A stretch of 64,000 nucleotides of DNA from the NCBI RefSeq assembly GCF_000247695.1, contig NW_004624734.1:32004879-32068878 (forward strand). Direction: 5' to 3'. This document shows, one piece after another, positions 23,249 through 34,295 of this stretch. The translations under genes were made by a program, and so were the position numbers. Every line of letters starts with the position of its first letter. Positions within the stretch are counted from its first letter, which is position 1. The stretch comes from Heterocephalus glaber (Eukaryota > Chordata > Mammalia > Rodentia > Bathyergidae). Under the pieces are notes generated by a model that worked only from the letters and a program-made list of their open reading frames with translations, did not search any database and was not told the origin of the DNA.

Positions 23249-25015
23249 ATATGGAGCCCATACAAACAGCCAGGATGTACCGGAGACCTTGATGGCCGCA
23301 TTGAAGATGATTCCCGCTGCCTCTACACCCATGAAGAGTACATCAGCCTGGTGCTGAACAGTGGGAGTGGCCTGTCCCATGACTACGCCAATCAGTCTGT
23401 CCAGGAGGACCCCCGGATGATGGCATTCTTTGACTCCCTGGTCCGCCGAGAGATCGAGGGCTGGAGCTCGGACTCGGACAGTGACCTCAGTGAGAGCACC
23501 ATCCTCCAGCTGCACGCAGGGGTCAGTGAGCGCTCCGGCTACACTGACTCGGAATCCTCGGCCTCGCTGCCCCGCTCTCCACCCCCCACCGTGGATGAAG
23601 CCGACAGTGCCTTCCACCTGGGGCCCCTGCGTGTCACCGCCACACCTGCAGCAGCGTCCACCCCACCAGCCCCTTCCTGTGAGGACTCTGCCTCTCGCCA
23701 ACAGCGCCTCTCAGCTCTGCGGCGTTACCAGGACAAACGCCTTCTAGCCCTGTCCAATGAGTCAGATTCAGAGGAGAACGCCTGTGAGGTCGAGCTGGAC
23801 ACAGACCTCTTCCCCCGGCCCCGCTCACCCAGCCCTGAGGATGAGTCCAGCAGCTCCAGCAGCTCCAGCAGCTCCGAGGATGAGGAGGAGCTGAATGAGC
23901 GCCGCACCTCCACTAGGCAGCGGAACGCTGCACGGAGGAGGCAGAAGACGCTTCGGGAGGAGAGGCCTGGTGTGCCCACCAAACCCACCAGCACCTACAT
24001 TGGCGAGGACAATTGCGACTACCCTCAGATCAAAGTAGATGACCTCTCTTCCTCCCCAGCCTCCTCCCCTGAGCGAAGCACTTCCGCCCTTGAGATTCAG
24101 CCGAGCCGGGGGTCACCAACCTCAGACATAGAATCAGTTGAGCGAAAGATTTTTAAAGCTTACAAGTGGCTCCGTTACTCCTACATCTCCTACTCAAATA
24201 ACAAAGACGGAGAGGCCTCCCTAATAGCAGGGGACGCAGATGAAGGGAGAGCAGGAACCAGCCACAAGGAAAACCCTGCCCCTTCTTCTAGTAAGGAAGC
24301 CTCTCTGAACACAGCCTTGGCCCAGAGGAATCAGGACCTGTCCCCAGAAGGCTGCAGCAAAGATGCAAGTAAAGAAGGGACGTCCATTAGAAATCTCAGT
24401 AGTGGCCCAGGCCATGAGCACAGCAGCCAGCCTCGGGCAGAGGCACCAGAGGGCACCTCTCAGGACACCAGCAATGGTAGCTCTGTAGAACACTCTTTTG
24501 AAACAAAGAAGCTCAATGGAAAGGCCCTGAGCAAGGTCCTGAGCAGCCGGGCTGAAGAGCCACCCTCTCCCCCTGTCCCCAAGGCATCTGGCTCCACTCT
24601 CAGCAGTGGATCTGGCAACTGTTCTAGGACCCAGTCTGATGACAGTGAGGAGCGGAACCTAGAAACCATCTGTGCCAACCACAACAATGGACGCTTACAC
24701 CCCCGGCCCCCTCATCCCCACAACAATGGGCAGAACTTCGGGGAGCTGGAGGTAGTAGCCTGCTCTTCCCCAGGACACTCAGACACTGACCATGATAACT
24801 CACCCCTGACAGGGACTCTCTTACACAAAGATTGTTGTGGGTCTGAAATGGCCTGTGAAACCCCCAATGCTGGAACAAGAGAGGACCCCACTGACACACC
24901 AGCCACAGACAGCAGCAGGGCTGTTCATGGCCACAGTGGCCTCAAAAGGTACCGAGTTGAGTTGGAAGACACAGATTCAGAGAATTGCTCCTCAGAGAAG
25001 AAACTAAAAACATGA
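23249..25015 (+). CDS. DCAF5: DCAF5 terminal coding exon (C-terminal 588 residues)
   Basis: The acceptor CTATGCAG ends at 23248. The reading frame continues from the 18039 exon (IIK/IWSPYKQPGC) and stops at TGA 25013-25015. The exon encodes 588 residues: the end of the WD40 fold and conserved HEEYISLVLNSG region, an acidic Ser-rich block SSDSDSDLSES near residues 74-84, ten consecutive Ser codons at residues 200-209 followed by EDEEEL, an aromatic KIFKAYKWLRYSYISY segment at residues 300-315 within an otherwise disordered region, and a Lys-rich end EKKLKT. Length and order fit the family (human protein about 940 aa). The tail is rich in Ser, Pro and Glu and probably phosphorylated and disordered. 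No frameshift or stop interrupts it. Smaller open frames on both strands here are shadows of this CDS. Confidence 0.97.
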   Translation: MWSPYKQPGCTGDLDGRIEDDSRCLYTHEEYISLVLNSGSGLSHDYANQSVQEDPRMMAFFDSLVRREIEGWSSDSDSDLSESTILQLHAGVSERSGYTDSESSASLPRSPPPTVDEADSAFHLGPLRVTATPAAASTPPAPSCEDSASRQQRLSALRRYQDKRLLALSNESDSEENACEVELDTDLFPRPRSPSPEDESSSSSSSSSSEDEEELNERRTSTRQRNAARRRQKTLREERPGVPTKPTSTYIGEDNCDYPQIKVDDLSSSPASSPERSTSALEIQPSRGSPTSDIESVERKIFKAYKWLRYSYISYSNNKDGEASLIAGDADEGRAGTSHKENPAPSSSKEASLNTALAQRNQDLSPEGCSKDASKEGTSIRNLSSGPGHEHSSQPRAEAPEGTSQDTSNGSSVEHSFETKKLNGKALSKVLSSRAEEPPSPPVPKASGSTLSSGSGNCSRTQSDDSEERNLETICANHNNGRLHPRPPHPHNNGQNFGELEVVACSSPGHSDTDHDNSPLTGTLLHKDCCGSEMACETPNAGTREDPTDTPATDSSRAVHGHSGLKRYRVELEDTDSENCSSEKKLKT

Positions 25016-26609
25016 TAAATGCAAAGGGAAAACAAAAAGCTACAAAAAGTAGCCTTCAGAAAATATTCTTGTTTAGTGAACACAGCAGAAAGGAAAAAAG
25101 TATTAAAGGCACATAAAACCAGGGCCTGAAATTTTGTGTCTGCTGCTGCTCCCTTCTATTCAATATTCAACCGTGGGTCTGAATGTCTAGCTGACTATTG
25201 GCCTGTGTTGTGTTAGGAATGGGGAGAGGTCCAAGTAACTCTTTTCTAGTGAGACAAGAGCATTGTGCCCCTGTGCAAGGATCTCTGAAAGTCATTGTTG
25301 AGACATTTGACCTGTTCTCCTCTGTGTGTGCACACTGGCACTGTGAGCTCACTGTCTTATGAGACTTTTCTTCTAGTTGACCATCAGAAAGGACCTGTGG
25401 GTTTGTAGTTTTTGCCATCTCACCCTGTTCACATGTCATAGGTGTTCAGGTCTTAAGGAGGAGTGCCTGATAGATCAGATTGTGCACCCATTAAGTTGTA
25501 GGTTTATACCTGCAGAATATAAACAAGGCTTCAGCCATTGGCTCAGCTGGAGAGGAAATCATGGTTCCTTTCTTAAACCTTCCATGTTTTCTCTAACACT
25601 TCTTCAATGAGCATATAATATGGAGATACTAAAAGTGAAGCATTTTCATTTCTAACAAGAGGTTAGAACTTCAGATTCAAGAACATATAGCTCCCTGATG
25701 AATTTCATTGTTTGCGAATATGTCATAAATTATTGACTAGTCACGGATAATGCGCTTTAACCAGTTAGGTGCTAGTTCCGAAGAGACACTCAAAAGGCCA
25801 GGTGCTTCCTTGGCTCCGACTGATGGTGACCAGGCATACTAAAGAAGAGGGAAAGACAACTCTCCAGAGCTTTGTGTCCAGATGACTAAAGTGCGTGTTA
25901 GAGGTGTGTTAATGAAGTGTAGTAAAGACCAGAATATGGTATTCTTTTAATTCAACCCAAAACCATTGGTCAGAATTGATGGGACTGGCGTCTTCCCTTG
26001 GGCTTGCAGTTGACCGAGGCTGTAGTATTCTGATTGAACTTTGCAGAGCAGTAGACATCTCTTAAAGTGACAGATTCTTAGTAAGAGGCAGAGGGTGTGG
26101 GAAGAGGAGTCTTTGCTTTAACTCCTGGCTCCCAAAAGAAATTCAGTTCTGTTGAAGTAGGTAATGTTTGAGGGGGGGGGAAAGGACAAGAGATTTTCAG
26201 CATTGTAATGGTGGTGGTTACAGTCACTCAGTTATCAGTGAAGGGTTGTGCAAGACAGCAAGACCTAATAAGAATGGTCAGATGTCTTATTGGCACAGAC
26301 ATCAAGAAAGGCAGAATACTGGCAAGGAAGAGAGAGAACAATATACTTTTCTTGAGCGCAAAGGTACTAGGCAACTAGGAGCTTTATAAAAGGACAGGAG
26401 TTGGTGTAAGCCAAGAGGAGCTGCCATCTTGCTAAGCTTTGTGGAAAGGAGGACGTGCCTAGTATATGTGTGATGGGGCTGCGTGTGAGAGCACTGTTTT
26501 TGAGGGCATGCAAGAGTGTGAGTAGAGTGGGATGTACAGTTCACCTGGACTCTTACTGGGGGAGTGGAACGGTGGTTCTGTAACCAACATTAGTTACTTT
26601 GGATTTGTA

Positions 26610-26615
26610 ATTAAA
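26610..26615 (+). terminator. Possible alternative polyadenylation signal ATTAAA
   Basis: ATTAAA followed by TG-rich sequence (26618-26640), about 1.6 kb after the stop codon. Use is unproven. Confidence 0.4.
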
Positions 26616-27184
26616 ATGGTTCTATGATTTGTCTTTAACTATTCACAGATAATTGTAAATTCTGGTTTTATAAGCCCAAGTTATTTTACATTTGCTTTTC
26701 CAAAATGTATTAAATTGGAATTTTGTAATCCTTTATATACAAAAAAGATACAACCACTCAGTGTGTTTCTCTTCCCCTTCTTAGCATACCCAGTCCTTAT
26801 GTTATATTTTATTTTATGTTCATCTAATCAGCAGGTAGCCTCTTCTGACTTCTCTAAAGACAATCTACATATCTTCCTGAAGAGTAAAGAAGTAGCATTC
26901 CCTTGGGAACTTGCTAGTGATAGTTACAGTTCCAGATGGAGAACTTAGTCTCATGTTAAAAGCGTTTATCTTATTTGAGTACTCAAAAGAGAAGTCAGAG
27001 TTCATTTTGATTAACATTAGAAGCCAAAAAAGATCACTTTTAAAAGGATGCCTCCCATCCCTGGGGAGAGACTTTTCCCAACACACAGGTTCAGCTCACC
27101 AGGAGATAGGCCTTGTGGAATACTCCCCAAGGTAGGCTGGGAAATGGATGTTTCTGCAGCCACTCTGTCCTCACTTCAAATATC

Positions 27185-27188
27185 TGTG

Positions 27189-27235
<47 letters not shown>
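27185..27235. repeat. (TG)n microsatellite in 3'UTR
   Basis: About 25 TG units with one TGCG interruption near the left end. Confidence 0.98.
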
Positions 27236-27239
<4 letters not shown>

Positions 27240-27692
27240 CTGGAAACCTGACCTATTCCAGGATCCCTTTGCCTAAACTACTGTAGAATTGAGGCCCCAA
27301 CTTTGGAGGTTCATTTAATCCCCAAATTCTTCCATAGTAGGTATTTTTACTAGCAAGGTAAATGGCACTGGTTAGATTAAAAACAACTTGGAAGTGCCTC
27401 TTGTGTTTTCTTCTGCATCCTGTACATAAAGTTTTAAGTGGCAGGTCCAGGTAAGTAAAACTTACTTTCTGCTTTATTTCCCACCTGGTTTTGTAAATGT
27501 TTCCTGGGGATAATAGATAAATGAGTTAAATGAGTTGTTGGCTTGGGCCAAATGAAGTTTGCAGCTGTGCTTGATTTAATAAGCTGAGAGTCTCTTGTTG
27601 TCTGTCAAGGTGCCTTCCTCTACTGAAGCCTTACGGCCTCACGGCCCGGCCTCTTCTCACCCAGCAACGTTAACTCTTCTCGTATATATACA

Positions 27693-27698
27693 AATAAA
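27693..27698 (+). terminator. DCAF5: Likely distal polyadenylation signal of DCAF5 (AATAAA)
   Basis: Canonical AATAAA with a following U-rich and pyrimidine-rich tract (27700-27738). It is the last such signal before SINE-dense intergenic DNA begins. Confidence 0.75.
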
Positions 27699-27715
27699 CC
27701 TGTTATTCACTTCTC

Positions 27716-28430
27716 CCGTCTTCCTCTTCTCTTCCAGGGAAGACTTGGCTGCTTAGACACCCTTCTACCTGTCTTTGTTTCTTGTTTTAATTCTTGCCGG
27801 GTTGGAAACTTGATTCAAAGCCATGCTGAAGACTAGAAAACAAACTCTACATCCATGACAATGGTCTTTGACACTTCTAGGTATTGGGACAAAGGTCACA
27901 TCTGACAACAAAATGTAGGCTAGGGAAATGGTGTCTATTTGGTGTCCTTTCCCAGGTTTACAGGGACCCAGGAGAGTGAGACCCTGGAACTGATACCTTT
28001 TAAAGGGTATAATTTAGGGAGCATTGCAGTAAAGTAACAAAACAAATAGCTCCCACAGAATGTTTTCTGATGTGTCCAAATTCCTTTTCCTGACCTGCCT
28101 CAGGCATACCTTGCACTTTTATTCTTTAGAGAGAAAACAAAATTCATATATCCTGCCTGTAAAGCTGCCTACTACAGTTACCATAGTGTTTTTACCAACT
28201 AAGACTCTTGTCAAGAAAACAGATACTTCCAAAGGAAGACAGTCCTTCTCCAATGGCCTGAGTCAGCCATGTGCCAGGGTGAGCCCTGGACTTGTTCTCG
28301 GGAGCAGGATAATGGCTTTGACAGCTGCTTCGTTCTCTCAGGTGGGATATTTCAGGCAGACTGCTCATTGGTCCTCGAATACCCATAGTGGAATTAAGTG
28401 ACATGAATTCAAATCAGTTTATGATTTTTA
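27716..28430. other. Intergenic sequence after DCAF5, nothing assigned
   Basis: Unique-looking sequence with no coding frame, RNA gene or repeat that I recognise. Possible readthrough or downstream flank of DCAF5. Confidence 0.6.
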
Positions 28431-28432
28431 CT

Positions 28433-28510
28433 GGGCCGGGGGTTTAGCTCAGTGGTTCCACTGCCTGCCTGGCAAGCACAAGGTCCCAAGTTTGACCCCC
28501 GGTACCAAAA
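28433..28510 (+). repeat. ID SINE, sense
   Basis: Flanked by GATTTTTACT at 28423 and 28513. Forms an inverted pair with the next ID. Confidence 0.92.
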
Positions 28511-28546
28511 CAGATTTTTACTTTTCTAAAAGAACTAGTGTTCTTC

Positions 28547-28642
28547 CTTTTTTTTTTTTTTTTTTTTTTGGTACCAGGGATCAAACTTGGGCCCTTGTGC
28601 TTGTGCAGCAGGCGGTGAAACCACTGAGCTAAATCCCCGGCC
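28547..28642 (-). repeat. ID SINE, antisense
   Basis: Flanked by AAGAACTA(G/A)TGTTCTT on each side. It carries the GCAGCAGGCGGTGAAACC variant of the anticodon arm. About 37 bp separate it from the sense ID at 28433-28510. Confidence 0.92.
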
Positions 28643-29271
28643 CAAGAACTAATGTTCTTAATATGAGAGTATAAATGAGAAGAAAATCTTACCATCTGTA
28701 CCCTAATGGCTGTCATTATTAGTACAAAATTAGATGTTTCTGAGGATAGAGACTTACAAAAATAACCTTCAGGACATCCTGCGCTAATAACAGGGACCAA
28801 CAGGAGTTATTCCATTCAGTTCACAATGGAGTTTACTTGGGTGCAGAAGGATCCTGCCAAGGTTATTGTACGGAAATGGTATGTCCAGTCTCAAATTACG
28901 TTGAGAAATAACTCCTGTGAACCCAAAGCCATGGACTCATGGACTATGCAAATGGAAGTACAGACTGCTGAGTTCAAATCTTAATCTACTTCTTAGTGTC
29001 CCATCAAAGGGAAAGACAGTAAAATGCTTTGAGGTACCTAGGTACCCACAGAGAGTCAGGCATAAAATAAGTTCTTGTGGTCTAGGGAAGTTGAGAGCAA
29101 GGATATTGAGGGTAAGAGAATTAGGAAGACTGCAATGGAAGAAATGAAGTGGCAGCTTCCTGGATCCATATAACTAGTGAGCATACTTGGCCTCTAAAAC
29201 ACTTGGTCACTCAGGATTCTCCAACCAGAATCACCAAGTACAATTCCCAATTTATAATAGAAGTCAGTACA

Positions 29272-29361
29272 GGGCTGGGGATTTAGCTCAGAGGCACTGC
29301 ACCTGCCTTGAAAGCAAAAGGTCCTGAGTTTGACCCCTGGTACCGGAAAAAAAAAAAAAAA
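29272..29361 (+). repeat. ID SINE
   Basis: GGTACC-type ID with a 17-A tail; the A box region has a short deletion after CTCAG. Confidence 0.9.
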
Positions 29362-29476
29362 TGCAGGACTGGTTTAGAGAAAGTACTTGCAAACCTCTAA
29401 AATGCATACATAAATACCGTGAGGGTGGGGAGTTGTGTAACAACCTGAAGCCAGCATACTTAAATGTGCACCAAAG

Positions 29477-29650
29477 ACAGGTGAGTGTGCACACTTGTAA
29501 TCCCACCACTCAGAAGCTGAGGCAGGAGGATTGGAAAGTTCAAGCAACTTTGTGATTTAGCAAGAACCTGTTTCAAATTTTTAAAAAGGGCTGGGGATAT
29601 ATCTCACTGCAAAGGCCCTGGGCTCAATCCCCATTACCACAAAAAATAAC
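29477..29650 (+). repeat. B1 and old ID
   Basis: Diverged B1 (29477-29587) joined to an older ID (29588-29650) ending in CAATCCCCATTACCAC. Confidence 0.75.
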
Positions 29651-30079
29651 AAAATGATTAGTGTGTTTGTTGATGATCGGCATAGGCTTTTATGAAGTGA
29701 TACAACATTCCCCTGCTCGACTATTCCTAGGCTGGTTATTGACAATATTTGGGGCCTGCCCTGCCTCTTTTCTCTTCATGTCTGAGCCAGTGTCTTCTAA
29801 CATTTAGTTTCTCCAAGACCCCAACTTAAAGGGTTAAGGCTAAGTTCTTCCTAAGAGAGAAATGTGGTTGAAATGGTACTGAATTAGCAAGATAAGGCTG
29901 ATTGAGTGCAATGAGTAGATGTGTGAGCCTTGGGCAAGTCACCTATGCTTTTGCCAACAGAAACCTCTCTCAATGGTTCCTGGCTGCCAGAGGGCTCTCT
30001 AGATCTCACACATGATTCTTGAGATGCCTCTGTAGTACCCACCACAACAAGTTGAGGACCCAAAAGCTTTGGCAGGTCT

Positions 30080-30180
30080 ACAACTGCTCAGAGCCTCAAA
30101 CTCTGTAAAATAGGGAAAGAGTACCTGTCTCAGCACAGGTAAGAGAATTGAATGAGCATACATACACTGTAAACTATATA
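30080..30180 (+). repeat. MIR-like relic
   Basis: Matches the MIR 3' half pattern: CAAACTCTGTAAAATAGGG, then TACCTGTCTCA, then AATTGAATGAGCATA. Old and partial. Confidence 0.5.
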
Positions 30181-30191
30181 TAAAAGCAAAA

Positions 30192-30299
30192 TAGCCAGGC
30201 GTGGGATCCCAGCCGTTGGGAGGCTGAGACAGGAAGATGGCTTGAGACTAGGAGTTTGAGGCTAGCCTGGCAACACAGTGAAACCTTGTCTCCAAAAAA

Positions 30300-30338
<39 letters not shown>
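30192..30338 (+). repeat. B1 SINE with (TG)n tail
   Basis: B1 from 30192 ending in TTGTCTCCAAAAAAA, whose tail has evolved into 19 TG units (30300-30338). Confidence 0.88.
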
Positions 30339-31390
30339 CATTGCTTGCAGATACCATGTGGAAGGCTTTTTTGGGTGGGGTGTCTGCCAAGAAATATAAA
30401 GTAAGTTCAGAGAAAGAATGTCCTGCATATTACCAAGTCTTAACCTGAAACCACAGGGAAAGAGTAAATTATCCCCATTATAGAGGACCTGACAAAGCTG
30501 AGTTTGGGGCCTTTGGCTCCACCTCTGACTTGGGGAGCCAACTCAGAGCTAGGAGTTTAAAAGAAGGCTGGCTGACAGCTCATAGATCTTGCTTATAACA
30601 GCAAGTCTGCAGGGATTGGAGTGAGGAGTGGCAGACTTTACTAAGCTAGCCTTAATATGGTGGTGCTGGAGATGACCCAGACCTCAGGAGCTGGAACAGC
30701 AAAGACATTTTCTGGCCTCCAGAGCTGAAATTCTTTGACCTGGCATTGGGCCAACCCTAAGAGAACCAGAAAAGGGGCAAGCCATGGAAAAGCTCCATGC
30801 ATGCCGAAGGAGAGCGCTGATTAGAGTTTTCCATGTGGGATTGGGGGTGTGCAGTATAATACCCTGATACATGATTCAAGAAGAAGCTAAGCCATAAAAA
30901 ACCAACAGAGGAAGTCTGAGGAGGCAAAGGGGAAGAGGATCAGAGGTCACTGCCGGCTCTCTTAAGTGCTCAGGACAGCACTGGAGATCAGGAGCACATG
31001 TGTGGTCCTTCGAGAGGGTTTTGCCTGCCTGGTGGAAAAGAGGCAATGGAATTACACTTAGGAGGAAAGCTTTTCAAATAAAGCTCATCTGCCAGCAGAG
31101 AAGCCAGAGCACAGCAGAGGAGACCAGGAGGCCACAGAAGAGTCAATGCTTAAAAGAAGCATTTTTAAGCTAACTCTAAAGGAGAGAGGGGGTGGGTAGC
31201 TGCAGCATCTGGTTCTGCTTCATTTTGGGGATGGAGAGGCCAAGGGCAGTTAGTGGTGCTGCTCTCCTCACATCTTGCTGATTCCTGGATGTAGTTCTTG
31301 GTAGAAGGGATATTTACCTGACCTACCTGTATGACTCCAGCTGGGATTTTGATTACAACATGCAGCAGTAGTAAGGGATTGAAAATGGCC
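30339..31390. other. Intergenic sequence, nothing assigned
   Basis: About 1 kb of unique sequence with purine-rich composition in places. I see no gene, RNA or named repeat. Confidence 0.6.
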
Positions 31391-31393
31391 TGT

Positions 31394-31500
31394 AGGGCCG
31401 GGGATTTAGCTCAGTGGTGCCACCACCTGCCTCACAAGTGCAAGATCTCGAGTTCGATCCCTGTACCAAAAAAATAAAAAAGAAATTTAAAAAAGAAGAA
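31394..31500 (+). repeat. ID SINE with A/G-rich tail
   Basis: GGCCGGGGATTTAGCTCAG start, B box AGTTCGATCC, then an interrupted A tail running to about 31500. A separate 21-A run lies at 31550-31570. Confidence 0.9.
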
Positions 31501-31570
31501 AAGAAAATGCCCTGTAAAGAGGCAGATTGAACTGGGTAGAGCCTTTGGCAAAAAAAAAAAAAAAAAAAAA

Positions 31571-32830
31571 GAATCAAGTGAGCTGGGGATTAGACCACCC
31601 TGGCCCCAGAAAATCAACACAATGGCCTTACACTCAGGGCTGCAGCTCTTACCAGCTAGCTCTCACCACTCCTGGGCTTCTGAGTGCTGTCCTCCTGTTT
31701 CAGCATCTGGGAGATGTAAATAAACCCTTTGGATGACTTTCAGAGGAAAGCAATAAACATACTGGGGACTGGAAGAAAGGATAAAAGCGACCAGAGGTTG
31801 GGAGTTGAATTCTTTAGATTTTAGATATGCAGGGGCTTAAGGATGGGGGTCTTTCAAGTTGCAAGAAAGGGCCAGAAAAGGAAAGGATGAGTTTTAAATG
31901 GAATCTGCCCCCAGCTGCCCCAAAGAAGACTGGTTCAAATCACTGTTCTCTTCCTGACTTCTGGTGCTATCTTTTCCTCAAACTAGCTGTGATAAGCTCA
32001 TATTCCTTTGTCTTCACTGCAGTTTAAAACATCCATGTTCGAAGGGTCCCCTGGCACTTTGTTCCTGAAGCAGCTGTCTGGTTGGGCCCCAGGAGCAGAA
32101 GCTGCCAAAGTGAGCTTTGGCAGGGATGTGGTCTGCACCGATAGGTGGGTAGCTGGCCTAGCCCTGCCTCACTCTGCATCTGGCTGGCTGGGGAGGTGGT
32201 GGTGAGAGTTGGCACAAAGGCCAATGTCCAAGTCCTGCCCCTGGCTTATGCTGTGAGAGACCCTCAGAGATATCCAGCCATGGCTCATGCTGACTATATC
32301 CCACAGGAGGCTGGCTGAGTCTAGAGCCAGCAGCTACATTTAGTCTACTGATTCTCCCTGCTCCACTGACATTGGGTCTAGTAGGTGGATAAGACCTTTC
32401 CTAAGGGATCACTACCTAAGTCCGGAAGATAAGTTATCCTTGAAGGGTGAGGGTTTGGACCCACAGCCTGCTCAACAGTACATTTATACCTCTTCATCCT
32501 CCAGGTTAATAATATACCTGAAATGAACAATTCTGGAAAAGGTGAATTCTTGGATTCCACTCAAAAGGAAGGCCAGGAGAGGGGGAGGATGGTAGGGAGT
32601 GCAGGGAGGGAAGAAGGAAAGGGTTGGCCAGCTGATCCTGATATGAGTACACTGGACAACTGGGGAAGGGGAGCTGGCTGGAGGGATAGGACCTCTGGGG
32701 AGCATGCCTCTGGGGTCTCATTCAGACAAGAAGCCAAATTACAGGTACACTGGAATTTCTAGGGCAGCAGGCATAAGAAGCTATATTCTCATTTAAGACA
32801 ATTGGCTCATCTGTGTCAAGCGAGATGACT
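31571..32830. other. Intergenic sequence, nothing assigned
   Basis: Unique sequence without a supportable gene. Short open frames on both strands have no recognisable domains. Confidence 0.55.
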
Positions 32831-32861
32831 TAGACTTTTCTGTGGTTTGGGGTGGTTTTTT

Positions 32862-32953
32862 TGGTTTTTTTTTTTTTTTGGTACCAGGGATCAAACTCCG
32901 GACCTTGCTCTTTCGAGGCAGGCGGTGGCACCACTGAGCTAAAGCCCCAGCCC
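32862..32953 (-). repeat. ID SINE, antisense
   Basis: Flanked by AGACTTTTCTGT at about 32832 and 32956. Confidence 0.92.
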
Positions 32954-33159
32954 AAGACTTTTCTGTTCTGATTGGAATTTACTCTTGGGATTGTTAGCCC
33001 AGGGATAGATCGAGAACGCTGTTCTGGATACCTACAGGCCAAGAAGAAAGCCTTGAAAGGCAGGAAGATCTCAGGCCAGACACTTACCTTGAGGGGCAGC
33101 CTGTCCCATTCCTGAAATTCCTGTCTTCAGCTGCAGAATTCCCATCTTCCAAATCCAGA

Positions 33160-33293
33160 CAGCCAGGCACACACTTTAATCCCAGCACTCAGGAGGCTGA
33201 GGCAGGAGGATCACTGTGAGTTCAAGGCCAGCCTGGGCTACATAGTGAGTTCGAGACCATATTAACAAGACCCTCTCTCAAACAAACAAAAAC
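33160..33293 (+). repeat. B1 SINE
   Basis: AGCCAGGCACACACTTTAAT start, with the internal duplication (two GAG-TTC-AAG/GAG blocks) and CTCTCTCAAACAAAC tail. Confidence 0.92.
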
Positions 33294-34027
33294 TCTAGAG
33301 TAGCAGGAAGCCTGTAAGATGATCTGCAGTCTGCATGGCACTTAACCCTGCAGGCACACTCAAGCTGTGGGAGGCACAACCCGCTCAGCTGCTGCCTTGG
33401 TCCTGCAATCTGCATCGTGGTAAGCTAGTCCAGAAAAGAGATGAAGTCGTGCACTTGTCTTTCACCTCTGTCCCCCGTGCCCATGCTGCAGGCATAACCA
33501 GCCACCTCAGGAGCCCAAGTTGTTGCAAGTGGGAGTGGACGGAAAACCTGAACCTTGAGCACTTCACTGGATATTTGCTGAGCCCACAGTTCCAGGCCTT
33601 TCTTCCTTCCTCTCAGCCCTCTGGAACTTCAGGGTTCAGGAAGGGTTTCACTGCTCAGGTTCTCAGACTACTTCCTGCTGTTCAAACCCTACCCACACCC
33701 CCAGGACATCCTATGGCCCCACCCTGTGAGGGGCAGCAGGATGGGAGAAGTAGCACCATGCCTGGGCCTTGTGCCCCAGACCTTCCTGTCCCCTGCCTGC
33801 CTGTTTCTGGGCATTGATCAGCTACTGTTCCCACTCCATCCCACAGAGAGCTTATCCCAGCTCCATAAACTGTCTCTCTTAGCCCCGAGCCTCTTTCTAA
33901 TACAAAGAAACCTTTCCTTGTGGTCAGAGTTCAGTCACCTTAGAAGAGGAGAAATAGAGAACAGGACATTAAAATCATAGAAAGGTAGGGGAGTGTCCTA
34001 GATAGCATGGGGTGATAGGAAGAACGT
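33294..34027. other. Intergenic sequence, nothing assigned
   Basis: An open frame of 160 codons at 33335-33817 shows no domain or composition of a known protein and I do not call it a gene. Confidence 0.5.
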
Positions 34028-34110
34028 GGGACTGGGGTGTAGCTCAGTGGTAGGGTGCATACATAGCATGTGCAAGGCCCGGGGTTCAATCCATAGCACC
34101 AACAAAATAA
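34028..34110 (+). repeat. Older ID SINE
   Basis: GGGACTGGGGTGTAGCTCAG start, GGTAGGGTGCATACATAGCA anticodon arm and CAATCCATAGCACC end. This is the older, sciurid/murid-like ID form. Confidence 0.85.
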
Positions 34111-34119
34111 AAATAGAAA

Positions 34120-34295
34120 GACTTAAGTAAACTCTGCTATGTGACGTGGCCCAAGTCACTTTACTCCTCTGAATCTGGATTTCTTCATACAAAGTTGAAT
34201 GTTATTGTATAGATTTATAAAAACATGTAATGCACCTCACACAAATGTCCAGCAAGCAGTAGGCACTGGATAAGAGCTATTATTATTGTCATCAT
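34120..34295 (+). repeat. MIR-like relic
   Basis: Order of blocks 'ctatgtgacgtggcccaagt', 'gaatctggatttcttcat' and 'agtaggcactggataagagc' fits an old MIR. Confidence 0.55.

Larger units (their letters stand above)
25016..27715 (+). other. DCAF5: DCAF5 3' untranslated region
   Basis: About 2.7 kb of SINE-free sequence follows the stop codon, unlike the introns and the region beyond 28.4 kb. This supports its being exon. It contains a (TG)n run at 27185-27235. The end is inferred from AATAAA at 27693-27698 followed by a U/C-rich stretch. An ATTAAA at 26610-26615 could be an earlier, weaker site. The exact cleavage position is not visible. Confidence 0.8.

Noticed and set aside
23237..24906. 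Several long open frames on the minus strand and other plus frames opposite the DCAF5 terminal exon
   Set aside because: They are shadows of a GC- and Ser-rich coding exon. None has a recognisable domain.
33335..33817. 160-codon open frame as a novel gene
   Set aside because: Starts just after a B1 SINE, no domain or splice context supports it, and overlapping frames are open on the other strand.
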